Part shown: in pieces, positions 55,608 to 64,000 of the stretch
Layout: every line of letters begins with the position of its first letter
Numbering within the stretch: the stretch's first letter is position 1
Source of the DNA: Dama dama
Taxonomy: Eukaryota > Chordata > Mammalia > Artiodactyla > Cervidae
Direction: 5' to 3'
NCBI RefSeq assembly: GCF_033118175.1
Contig: NC_083691.1
Span: 15,101,001-15,165,000, forward strand
DNA length: 64,000 bases
Notes under the pieces: generated by a model
Seen by the model: only the letters and a program-made list of their open reading frames with translations
Told to the model about the DNA's origin: nothing
Databases searched by the model: none
Position numbers and translations under genes: made by a program

Positions 55608-55800
55608 AAATGGTAACTATGTGATGTGATGGATACATTAATTAGTTTGATTTGGGATATTATTTCAAATGTGTATATATATATGTGTGTGTGTATAGAT
55701 AGATAGATAGATATAGATATGTATATAAACATCATGTTGTATACCTTAAACATACACACTTTATTGGTCAATCATACTTCAGTAAAGCTGGGGAAGAACT
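55608..55800 (+). repeat. L1M 3' terminus with internal microsatellite
   Basis: 'gtgatggatacattaattagtttgattt' and 'catcatgttgtataccttaaacatacac...tcagtaaagctgggg' are the end of an L1M 3' UTR. Between them 55671-55728 has expanded to tatatg, tgtg and gata repeats. Confidence 0.82.
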
Positions 55801-56590
55801 GCAATGATAGATATGTTATCACACACCTATGAAAATGAGTAACAAAATTAGTAACAATACCCAGAGAGTGTATGATGAGGATGTTAATAGACTGCTGGTG
55901 TGAATATAAAATGGTGTATCCACTCTGAAAGGCAGCTTAGGTTTTTTTCTTATTGTTGTTTGATCAAAACTGCTACTATGGTAAGACCAGTAATTGCACA
56001 CTTGGGCCTTTATGCTGGAGAACTGAAAAGCCAGGGCCACACAAAAACCCATATGCAAATGTTCATAAGAGTCTATTCATAACAGCCAAGAAAGGAAACA
56101 ACTGAGATGTCCTTAAACAGGTGATGGTTAAACAATCCCCAGTGGAGCCATACCATGGAATACTATTTCTGATAAAAAGCAGACTATCAATGCCCATGAC
56201 AACCTCGATGCATCCCCTGGGAATCGTGCCGAGTGAATAAAGCCAATCCCCAAAGGACTGTAGGATTCCACTCATGTAAGATCTGAAATGACAAAATTGT
56301 AGAAATGGAGAACATATTATCCACTGCCAGGATTAAAGAGGGAGTGGGGACAGGAAGGTAGAGAGTGTGGATATAAAAGAACAACAGGAAGAATCCTTGT
56401 GGGGATAGAAACATTCTCTATCTGTACTGTGTTCATGGTGACATCCTCATTGTGGTTCTCTGTGAGATATCAAGATGATTTCAAGATGATACCATCGGAG
56501 AAAGTTGAGGGGAAGGTGGAAGAAATCTTCATTATTTCTTACAGCCACATGTGAGCCTACACACATCTCAAAAGTCTAACTAAAATATTC
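55801..56590 (+). repeat. L1M ORF2 end / 3' UTR
   Basis: Long old L1 segment in sense: 'gactgctggtgtgaatataaaatggtg', 'cacaaaaacccatatgcaaatgttcataagag', 'aacagccaagaaaggaaacaac', 'gatggttaaacaatcccc', 'taccatggaatactatttc', 'gtgccgagtgaataaagcc', 'gaacatattatccactgccagg', 'cctcattgtggttctctg'. No open frame remains. Confidence 0.88.
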
Positions 56591-56988
56591 TTGTATATAT
56601 AAAGGAACTGCTAAAGAATATATTTCATCAATAAAGAAATTGGCCCCAAATGGAAGCAGATGAAGAACCACAGAGCAAAGGGAAAAATATGACTTACGTT
56701 TTCTTGGCCAAGGTTTGACCTGAAATTAACCCAGTCCCCTGAGACAGCTGAGTGGTGCCTATACTCAGACCTGCAGGTAACCTCATGGGTTAAAATGGAA
56801 CAGTACTGTGAGGGTGAGGGGACAGAAATCCCTCGATTAAATATTTGCTCTTTGGGTCAACTTTTCAAGCCGTTGATAATGATCCTCAAAATGCTCTGTC
56901 TCGTCTCACAAGTCATGAGGTTGACCTAGGCTCATCCTTTCCTCTTCGCACTTAGGTTTGTTGCACTCAAACATTTTCCAGAACTTTC
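56591..56988. other. Unassigned DNA
   Basis: No recognised feature. Confidence 0.4.
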
Positions 56989-56989
56989 C

Positions 56990-57265
56990 TGCATCATGGG
57001 TACCCACAGGCTCTCTGCCTCACCCCTGCCTGAAATCCTCTCCCTCACATTCTACTTGGTATCTCCTACTCATCTTTCAAAACAAGCTCAGACTCTTCTG
57101 TCTCCCTTCCCTCAACTCACCATCACTCTTTATATCTGTCACCTAATGACTGTAGGAATTCTACTGTATTCTAATGATTTTTGTGTGTTTCCATGCTATT
57201 CTCTTAGAATCTTCAAGAACAAGGGCTACTTTTTTCTTATTTCCAACATCTGTAAGCATCTAGTA
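56990..57265 (+). repeat. L2 LINE 3' part
   Basis: 'cctgcctgaaatcctctccctcac', 'cctactcatctttcaaaacaagctcag', 'cttcaagaacaagggctac' and 'catctgtaagcatctagtag' are in L2 order. Confidence 0.6.
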
Positions 57266-58150
57266 GATTGGCTACCATTAGTAGGATTAATTTGCTAAAT
57301 TGTAGACTAAGACTCTGACTTTATCCTGCACTGACATGACAGCATCCCCCATCCCGACACCAAGTCCCTTGTTCATTTCAGTCTGCCTTAAGACTTTTTC
57401 TTGGCCCCTGAAGCTTAACTGTCCATCGATATGAGACACTGGAGACTCAAGCTATGTGCACTTGGCCAGAATGTTGAGGACCTCAGGAGAATCATAGTGG
57501 GACAGGAGTTACCTGGTTAAAGCCACAGAAAAACCATGAATATCAATTGGGAGTCTGGGTCCTTGAGAGGATGTTCTTACTTAATATAAGATGGCCAGCT
57601 GGGTAAGCTAGGTATTCCTGAGTTCAACTATCTTCTAAGACAGTCCACTCCCCATAAGCATCATCAAGTCACAGCTTAAAGATGACCCAGCAGGAAATAA
57701 AACACTACACAAAAATGTTCATTGCTGATTTTAGTAGGAGTTACACAGGGTCTGTGAGGGAGAGGTAGGCAGGTAAAGGAAGAACAGCTTGTATCCTGTG
57801 ATTAATGTGCTTTTCATTGGTGACATTTTTGTTGTTGACACAAAGTTCAGAGGGGATTTGTGTCCATAGAAAGATAAATGCAAAGGCCAAATGTTTTCTG
57901 CATTTCTATCATATTCTTTTAGTCATTTTTTTCTTAAACATACTAGAGGTTATGTTTGCAAGAGACCATTGAATGCAACCATTTTTAGATCTCTTAGACT
58001 ACTCCCAGGGTTGGTTCTTAAATGGTTTTCTTTTATTTCAAAAGCCTTTAGAGAATAAATTAGAATGTCACAGATTTTGAAGGAGCTATAGAGTTCATCT
58101 GACTTAAACTTATTCCCAAAAGTGATGATGCTGGTTAAAAATAATTGATT
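57266..58150. other. Unassigned DNA
   Basis: No gene or repeat family recognised. Confidence 0.45.
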
Positions 58151-58151
58151 G

Positions 58152-58152
<1 letters not shown>

Positions 58153-58186
<34 letters not shown>

Positions 58187-58212
58187 AATATATAAATATA
58201 TATATATATATT
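58153..58212. repeat. (TA)n microsatellite
   Basis: About 14 TA units, a tttataaatatataaa interruption, then about seven more. Nearly self-complementary. Confidence 0.96.
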
Positions 58213-58412
58213 TCTTTTGAAAGTGGAGAAAACTGCAATGGTGGAAATGCATATGTGTATTTTCTCTAATGCAAAAACAACCAGTGTGTAATTCATATAA
58301 TAGCATGATTGCATGCTATGCACTTAGATAACGCCTGAAAAGATGCGTTAAAAAAGAAAAATGAACCATTGAATATGACAAATAATTTTCTGCATTGATT
58401 AAATTTTTAGTC

Positions 58413-58518
58413 TATTGTTCACTCACTAAGTTGTGCTCGACTCTTTGTGACTCCATGGACTGCAGCACGCCAGGCTTCCCTGTCCCTCACTATCCCCCAG
58501 AGTTTGTTCAAACTCACA
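58413..58518 (-). mobile_element. BovB LINE, 106-bp 3' end
   Basis: 'gttcactcactaagttgtgctcg' to 'cagagtttgttcaaactcacatc'. Diverged tail. Confidence 0.9.
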
Positions 58519-58604
58519 TCTGAGAGAAATCCAAGAACACTTCTAAGAGGCACATTTTGGGTGATCAATTTGAAATTAGAAATAAGGGGATGGAAACTGA
58601 CTAA

Positions 58605-58700
58605 TATTGACCGTCCATGAATTAGGCTATGTGCTGGATACCTTTACATACATTACCTCACCATGTATAAAGGATTTGTGTCAATACAAAGTAACGTGGG
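58605..58700 (+). repeat. MIR SINE fragment
   Basis: 'attaggctatgtgctggatacctttacatacattacctcacc' parallels the 5' core of MIR. Confidence 0.6.
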
Positions 58701-59422
58701 TTTCTCTCTATAATGTTTATACCCGCACTCTGTATATTTTGTAACCCAGATTGAGTAGTCAAACTGAGGCTCTCCAATCTCACTTTGTTTAACATAGAAA
58801 TTAGTGGCAGCTTCTAAATATTTTATTTTAAATAGCTTCTTAATATTATATTGATTATCTACAATTTATCTTAACAGTCACTATTGTATAAAGAAATGAG
58901 GCAGAAAATATTTTCCTCAGTTAGATAAGCTACCTTGTTTAGATTACAGATCTTCTCATAAAAAGCCTATGCCAGCTAATTGTGTATTATTTACATGAAT
59001 TTGTACTTATTATACCAGAGAAAGCTTTGTATATGAAACAATTAGTGTTTGATGCACCTTGGGCTCAGAAGCAAGAATGACCTCAGTACTCACCATGAAA
59101 CAGCAATGGAGTGAAAGCAAAAACTAACCAGGGAGAATGGCAAGGCTGTGACCATGCTGAACGTACATTCTCTAGCCCTACACATTGGCGCAGTCTGCAA
59201 AGATACGATAAACGGGGCTACATTGTCTGTTCTTCCATACAACATGCATTTCCCATGTACTGTTGTGCACCAATTGCTTTGTTAAATGCTCTGGATGCAA
59301 ACTGAATCAAGGTAAACATAATTTTTGTGCTTTGAAAATTTGTAGCATATATTTTTTGAAATCTGGTTTTTGATCTATTAATCCCGTTTTATGTATTTAT
59401 TTTCTTAGCAATTCTTTTATTT
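58701..59422. other. Unassigned AT-rich DNA
   Basis: No gene. A possible MIR-like phrase lies at 59248-59300 (gcatttcccatgtactg, gttaaatgctctgg). Confidence 0.4.
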
Positions 59423-59424
59423 TT

Positions 59425-59636
59425 ATTTTTTATACAGTAGGTTCTCATAGTTAATCTGTTTTCTATGCAATATCAATAGTGTATATATGTCAATTTCCCA
59501 ATTCATCCCACCCCCACCTCCTCCTTGGTTTCCATACATTTGTTCTCTGCATCTGTGTCTATATTTCTGCTTCACAAATATGATCATCTATGCCATTTTC
59601 CTAAATTCCACATAGGCGCATTAATATACTATATTT
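59425..59636 (-). mobile_element. L1 3' end, antisense (left part)
   Basis: 'tatacagtaggttctcatagttaatctg', 'gtgtatatatgtcaatttcccaattcatccc', 'gttctctgcatctgtgtctatatttctgc', 'ccacataggcgcattaatatactatattt'. Interrupted by a Bov-tA at 59637. Confidence 0.88.
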
Positions 59637-59855
59637 GGCGCTTCCCAGGTGGCACTATCGGTAAAGAACCCGTATACCAAAGCAGGAGACATAAGAGAAG
59701 TGGGTTTGATCCCTGAGTTGGGAGGATCCCTTGGAGGAGGGCATGACAACCCACTCCAGTATTCCTGCCTGGAGAATCCGATGGACAGAGGAGCCTGGCA
59801 GGCTACAGTCCTTGGGGTTGCAAAGAGTTGGACGCGACTGAAGAGACTAAAGTAC
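59637..59855 (+). mobile_element. Bov-tA SINE inserted in L1
   Basis: 'gcgcttcccaggtggcacta' head, B box 'gggtttgatccctgag', full body and 'ttggacgcgactgaagag' end. L1 sequence resumes downstream, so it is the younger element. Confidence 0.95.
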
Positions 59856-59869
59856 CCATGCACATACAT

Positions 59870-59912
59870 GACCTTTTCTTTTCTCTTTCTGTACCTCAGT
59901 CTCTAGGTTAGG
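59870..59912 (-). mobile_element. L1 3' end, antisense (right part)
   Basis: 'ccttttcttttctctttctg' and 'cagtctctaggtt' continue the L1 consensus interrupted at 59636, then homology fades. Confidence 0.65.
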
Positions 59913-61017
59913 AAGTGAGTAAGAACTTAGGGAGATGTAGCTAAAATAATTGCTCTGATGGAAGTAGGTGCACCTGCAGATGCCACACCTGGGAGGCTTC
60001 ACCGAGGGTGCTGCGGTTGGACCTCGGCGCAGGGTTCACGCTGTTATGGTCACTGCAAGCACTCATTTTGCTTAAATTTAGGGAGTCCCTCTTAAGTCTG
60101 CACAGAAGGCGTCAAGATGCCATCTTGAGAAAGTGAGTCACTTCTTGTGAGCTTGACCTTGCCGGATGCATCTGGTCCCCTGGGCTGACTATGTTGCCTC
60201 TTCCTTCCCGCCACCTCAACATCCCCTGTATCCCTGTTCTCCTGCCCGCCTCGAGCCTCTGCAGCACCATCCCTTCTCACAAGGGCCACACTTGAACCAC
60301 GACTGGCTCCTGAATCAGCTCCACAGTGTTTCCTGGGCAGCCAGATTCTCAGGCCCGCAAATTTCATCTCATGTCACCTTCTGCAATCATTATCATCTCA
60401 TGTCACCTTCTGCAATCGGACAGTTTAGGCTGACATCATGGTTGTTCTCTGATTCAATAACAGGAATAGGTCTACACATCTAAGTAAGCCGTTCCTATTT
60501 TCACAAAACGGGAGCAATAATTCTGCTTATTTGTTTAACATGCATCTCGTGTACAGGTAAGGGCTATTCAGAGAGATCCTTTCTCTTGGCCCTGGAGGTT
60601 CTGGAGGAAGATATTCCTGTCATTAAATGGCATAAATGTGCAGAGATATTTTAGATAGCTGAAGCCAGAAAGCTGTTGATAGGGAGTCAGATTTCTTCAC
60701 GGATTTCAAGATATATTCTTGTTGGAACTCTGACTAGAAGACAGAGGCTCATCGGTGAAACTGTGAGACACCTTGGGGAAAGTAAACAGCCTTTGCACTG
60801 GGGGAGCGTGGAAATTAAAAGGACAAGGTCAGCAACTAAACAGAGTTTGTGTGTGGACAGCGGAGTCTCAGGAGTGTCTGTGAGGAGCAGATTCCCATCC
60901 GGCAAATCTTTTAAGCACATTCTCAAGCTGAAGGTCAGCAGATTCGCACAAAGGGGTCATCAGTTAATGTTTTTACATAACTTGTTTATTTTGATCCTAG
61001 GTATATTTCTAGGAAAC

Positions 61018-61019
<2 letters not shown>
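59913..61019. other. Unassigned DNA
   Basis: Moderate GC with scattered CpGs around 60000-60060. Contains the short tandem duplication listed separately. The 153-codon frame at 60676-61137 ends in the TA microsatellite and is not credible. Confidence 0.45.
60365..60417. repeat. Tandem duplication, 29-bp period
   Basis: catctcatgtcaccttctgcaatc... occurs at 60365-60388 and again at 60394-60417 with 24 identical bases per copy. Confidence 0.95.
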
Positions 61020-61076
<57 letters not shown>

Positions 61077-61136
61077 TATATGTATATATATATATACACA
61101 CACACACACATATATACATATATATATATATATATA
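61020..61136. repeat. Long (TA)n/(CA)n microsatellite
   Basis: More than 100 bp of TA units with cata/tgta interruptions and an internal acacacacac block. Confidence 0.97.
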
Positions 61137-61139
61137 ATT

Positions 61140-61235
61140 TGACAATTTCTTAAATTTTTATTTTACATTACAAGACAGTGTATTAACAATGTTGTATTAG
61201 TTTCAGGTGTACCACAAACGGATTCAGTTATAGAC
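61140..61235 (-). mobile_element. L1 3' end, antisense (left part)
   Basis: 'aaatttttattttacattac', 'gttgtattagtttcaggtgtacc', 'ggattcagttatag'. Interrupted after cagttata and resumed at 62007. Confidence 0.85.
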
Positions 61236-61780
61236 ATTTGCTGTGGTTCTGTCACTCAGTCATGTCCCTCTATTTACGACTCCGCGGACTGCAACACACC
61301 AAGGTTTTCTGTACTTCACCATCTCCCAGAGCTTGTGCAAACTCACGTCCATTGAGTCGATGATGCCATCCAACCATCTCATCCTCTGTGGTCCCCTTCT
61401 CCTCCTGCCTTCAGTCTTCCCCAGCATCAGGGTCTTTTCTAATGAGTCAGCTCTTTGCATCGGGTGGCCGAAGTATTGGAACTTCAGCTTCAAGCATCAG
61501 TCTTTCCAATGAGTATTCAGGATTGATTTCCTTTAGGATTGATTTGTTTGATCTCCTGGCAGTCCAAGGGACTCTCAAGAGTCTTCTCCAACATCACAGT
61601 TCAAAAGCATCATTTCTTTGACACTCGGCCTTCTTTATGGTCCAACTCTCACATCCACACATGACTACTGGAAAACCATAGTTCTGACTATGTGGACATT
61701 TTTCAGCAAAGTAATGTCTATGCTTTTTAATATGCTGTCTAGGATTGTCATATCTTTTCTTCCAAGGAGCAAGCGTATGT
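61236..61780 (-). mobile_element. BovB LINE, 3' end, inside L1
   Basis: About 545 bp antisense BovB; the frame at 61493-61260 (-) retains LKFQYFGHPMQRADSLEKTLMLGKTEGRRRRG. Farthest upstream sequence is 'gtctaggattgtcatatcttttcttccaagg'. It shares its left boundary with the interrupted L1 (cagttata at 61225-61232). Confidence 0.94.
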
Positions 61781-61785
61781 GTATG

Positions 61786-62006
61786 TGTATGCTAAGTTGC
61801 TTCAATTGTGTCTGACTTTTTGTGATCCAGTGGACAGTAGCCCACCGGACTCCTCTGTCCATGGGACTCTCCAGGCAAGAAGACAGAAGTGGATTGCCAT
61901 GCCTTCCTCCAGGGGATCTTCCTGACCCAGGGATCCAACCTGTGTCTCTTATGTCCCCTGCATTGGCTGGTGAGTTCTTTACAAGTAGCGCTACGTGGGA
62001 AGCCCT
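61786..62006 (-). mobile_element. Bov-tA SINE abutting BovB
   Basis: Antisense: 'atgctaagttgcttcaattgtgtc' at the left, 'gggatccaacc' B box complement, head complement 'agcgctacgtgggaagccc' at the right. The L1 resumes directly after it. Confidence 0.95.
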
Positions 62007-62090
62007 CAGTTATACATATACATATATCTATTCTTTATCAAATTTTTTACCTATTTAGGTTATTACAGAGTTTTGAGCAGATACAGGTAT
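62007..62090 (-). mobile_element. L1 3' end, antisense (right part)
   Basis: 'cagttatacatatacatatatctattc' and 'cctatttaggttattacagagttttgagcag' continue the L1 split at 61235. Confidence 0.88.
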
Positions 62091-62139
62091 GATTCAATGC
62101 ATTTTTAAAGATTATAAAAAACAGAGACTAATGAAAAGT

Positions 62140-62292
62140 ATATAAATATATACACCATATACTCTCTCTATACATATTTATACACTATTTACTGTATATT
62201 TGTAGCATATATATTATATATGGTGTATGTGTACATGTACATAATGTACATATATGTGTGTGTGTCTGTATACACCCACAGACACACACAAG
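62140..62292. repeat. TA/CA-rich low-complexity tract
   Basis: Mixed tatata, gtgtgtgt, cacaca and tatacac runs with several self-complementary words (tgtacatgtaca). Confidence 0.85.
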
Positions 62293-62764
62293 CTCACATG
62301 GTTGGTATGTTGAGAGAGTAGCATTTAAGTCTCTAACTGAGGGTGTGTCAGAGCCTCTCAGATTACACCAAAGGCCTCGGAATCCTTTGGTGTAATTGTC
62401 TGGCACAGAAATGATGGTATATTCTGCACTCTTTTCTTCTGTCTACTTGGGAACTGTTCCTAATAATCAAGATCTTTAAAAAGTGTTTTAAGTTCCTCTC
62501 ATCTTAGAAAATAATAGCTGCATTTATTTTGAAATGTGCCATATTCTTTAAAATTATAGATGATATATGCTGTTTGCTCACCTTATCAGGAAGAATATCG
62601 CTCCCAGGAAAGGAGATTTATGATTTATACTCAATTCTGCTTCCTCAGGTCATGTCTTGCTTCCATGCACAGGAACGTCTGTCCCCTTTTACTCCATTTC
62701 TGTCTATGATACTTTGAGCTGCACCACTCCCTGGTCACCCATTCTCAGATCCAGCACCTGCTGT
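62293..62764. other. Unassigned DNA with a short hairpin
   Basis: Contains a perfect 13-bp stem (attacaccaaagg at 62362-62374 and its complement at 62384-62396, loop 9). No gene recognised. Confidence 0.5.
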
Positions 62765-62791
62765 ATTTACATATAGTTTGTTATGCTTTTT

Positions 62792-62990
62792 GTTTAGTCA
62801 CTAACTTAACTGTTTGTGACTCATGGACTGTAGCCTGCCAGGCTCCTCTCTGTCCGTGGGGTTCCAGGCAAGAATACTGGAGTGGGTAGCCATTCCCTTC
62901 TCCAGGGGATCTTCCTGACCCAGGGATTGAACCTACATTCCCTGTATTGGCAGGTGGATTCTTTACTACTGAGCCACGTGGGAAGCCCCA
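62792..62990 (-). mobile_element. Bov-tA SINE with TSD
   Basis: Antisense copy with its head complement 'tactgagccacgtgggaagcc' at the right. Flanked by atttacatatagt (about 62765-62777) and atttacatgtagt (about 62991-63003), 12 of 13 matching. Confidence 0.94.
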
Positions 62991-63003
62991 TTTACATGTA
63001 GTG

Positions 63004-64000
63004 TTTGTCAGCAACTGTCTTTTTCCTTTATCTTGCCAAGAGTCTGCTCCCAGCAATATCGTCTCGCTTCTTGGATTGTCTTTCACTGTCGTCTCCTCAT
63101 TAATAGATATTAATATATGCTAAACACATCAGTTAAATGCATCATCCTGTCAAAAAGATGTGATGTTGATGGAGAGACAGCCAATTGTGTGCTAAGTAGA
63201 AAGACTGCCTGATCTATAATTTTTTTGAAAATCCTTCTTTACTACTCAATACCCAGATTTTCATATGCCAACCTCTCCCTCTCTAACTATAGACATTTAT
63301 TTCCAGTAGCAACTTCATTTAAACTTTCAAAAACACAACCTGCAGTTCCAAGAAGTAACTCTTAAAGACTCGTCAAATATCTCCTTTTTCAACTACTTAG
63401 TGTCTCTACCACTATTGACTCAAATAGGAAGCATCACTCTTCCTAATTTTCTTCCTAAAGACCCTTCTTTTTTCTCATCATTTAGTAATCACATAGTACT
63501 CTCCCACCAAACTAATTTATGGGTATTAGTCTACCATTTAACTATACTTATTAGTTCAGTTATATTGTACTTTTTGTCTAATCTCATCAACAAACACAGC
63601 ACACCTAAATTCCAATCTTTTTATTTTGGCATAGCAGTTGCTGTTAAAACATTAAATTGAAAATACATATCTCTTCTCCTTAAAAACTTCTTTACCACTC
63701 ATTGGTCACAGTATAAAGTCTAAGCTCCTAAGAAAAGCACAAGATGCCTAAGCTTCTGGTTCTAACTTACACACATAGCTGCGGACACCCTCCTTCTGAA
63801 CATCCTGTCCTTCAGTCATCCACCCTGAAAAGCTCCTTTTCTTAGAAAACAAGTATCACTTGACCATGCCCAGAAGGAAAGAGACTTGTCAGAATTCTAA
63901 ACATAGGGACACCAAGTAAATGTATTTTATTTACTTTCTCCACCACACCCGCCCAAATTCACACACTTGACCTCTGCTCAAATTCACACACTTTCTCAAA
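63004..64000. other. Unassigned DNA, weak L2 resemblance, terminal tandem
   Basis: 63670-63850 ('tcacagtataaagtctaagctcc', 'aagatgcctaagc', 'ccttctgaacatcctgtcc') may be a degraded sense L2. At 63954-63993 caaattcacacactt occurs twice with a 25-bp period. The 86-codon frame at 63400-63660 is hydrophobic but has no recognised domain. Confidence 0.45.

Noticed and set aside
60676..61137. 153-codon open frame
   Set aside because: Its last third is Tyr-Ile repeats translated from the TA microsatellite and the rest has no recognisable domain.

Overview
This is vertebrate, specifically ruminant (bovid-type), nuclear DNA. The decisive evidence is the repeat content: BovB (RTE-class LINE) 3' ends, tRNA-headed Bov-tA SINEs, two dimeric Bov-A2 SINEs and ruminant L1 3' ends, all interspersed on both strands, over an older mammalian layer of MIR, L2, MER5A and L1M remnants. 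I cannot tell cattle from sheep, goat or another pecoran by eye. There is no bacterial or viral gene organisation.

I find no convincing protein-coding gene, multi-exon gene model, tRNA, rRNA or CRISPR array. The longer open frames are fragments of BovB or L1 proteins, or chance frames over SINEs and microsatellites. The window looks like intergenic or deep intronic sequence. Its one promoter-like arrangement (TATAAAAG about 70 bp before a Kozak-quality ATG at 27059) is weak and could be chance.

Layout: 1-2.8 kb holds a BovB end, MIR, an L2 containing a striking inverted duplication, a second BovB and a solo LTR. 2.8-13.7 kb is mainly unassigned DNA with scattered SINEs and a 0.74 kb BovB. 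13.8-20.1 kb has a BovB with a clean target-site duplication (TSD), L2, MER5A and MIR, then an old L1 (5' UTR, ORF1 and ORF2 pieces) split by a Bov-tA. 20-32 kb is repeat-poor except for an L1, a head-to-head SINE pair with a CA microsatellite, MER5A and a ruminant L1 3' end. 32-41 kb is SINE/BovB-sprinkled with a repeat-free candidate conserved block near 36.9-37.4 kb. 41.5-48.4 kb is the most rearranged part: two L1 insertions and one BovB with 5' inversions of the twin-priming type, an L1 split by BovB, and a local cluster of inverted and direct duplications at 47-48 kb. 48.5-64 kb has further BovB, Bov-tA, a young-looking Bov-A2 with a perfect 13-bp TSD, L1M, L2, long TA microsatellites and a nested L1/BovB/Bov-tA stack at 61-62 kb.

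I did not find a novel biological system. The most interesting observations are structural: the 45-bp near-perfect hairpin at 759-880, the duplication/inversion cluster at 47-48 kb, and the three retrotransposons with inverted 5' parts. Repeat family names come from remembered consensus features; subfamily and exact edges need a repeat-library search.
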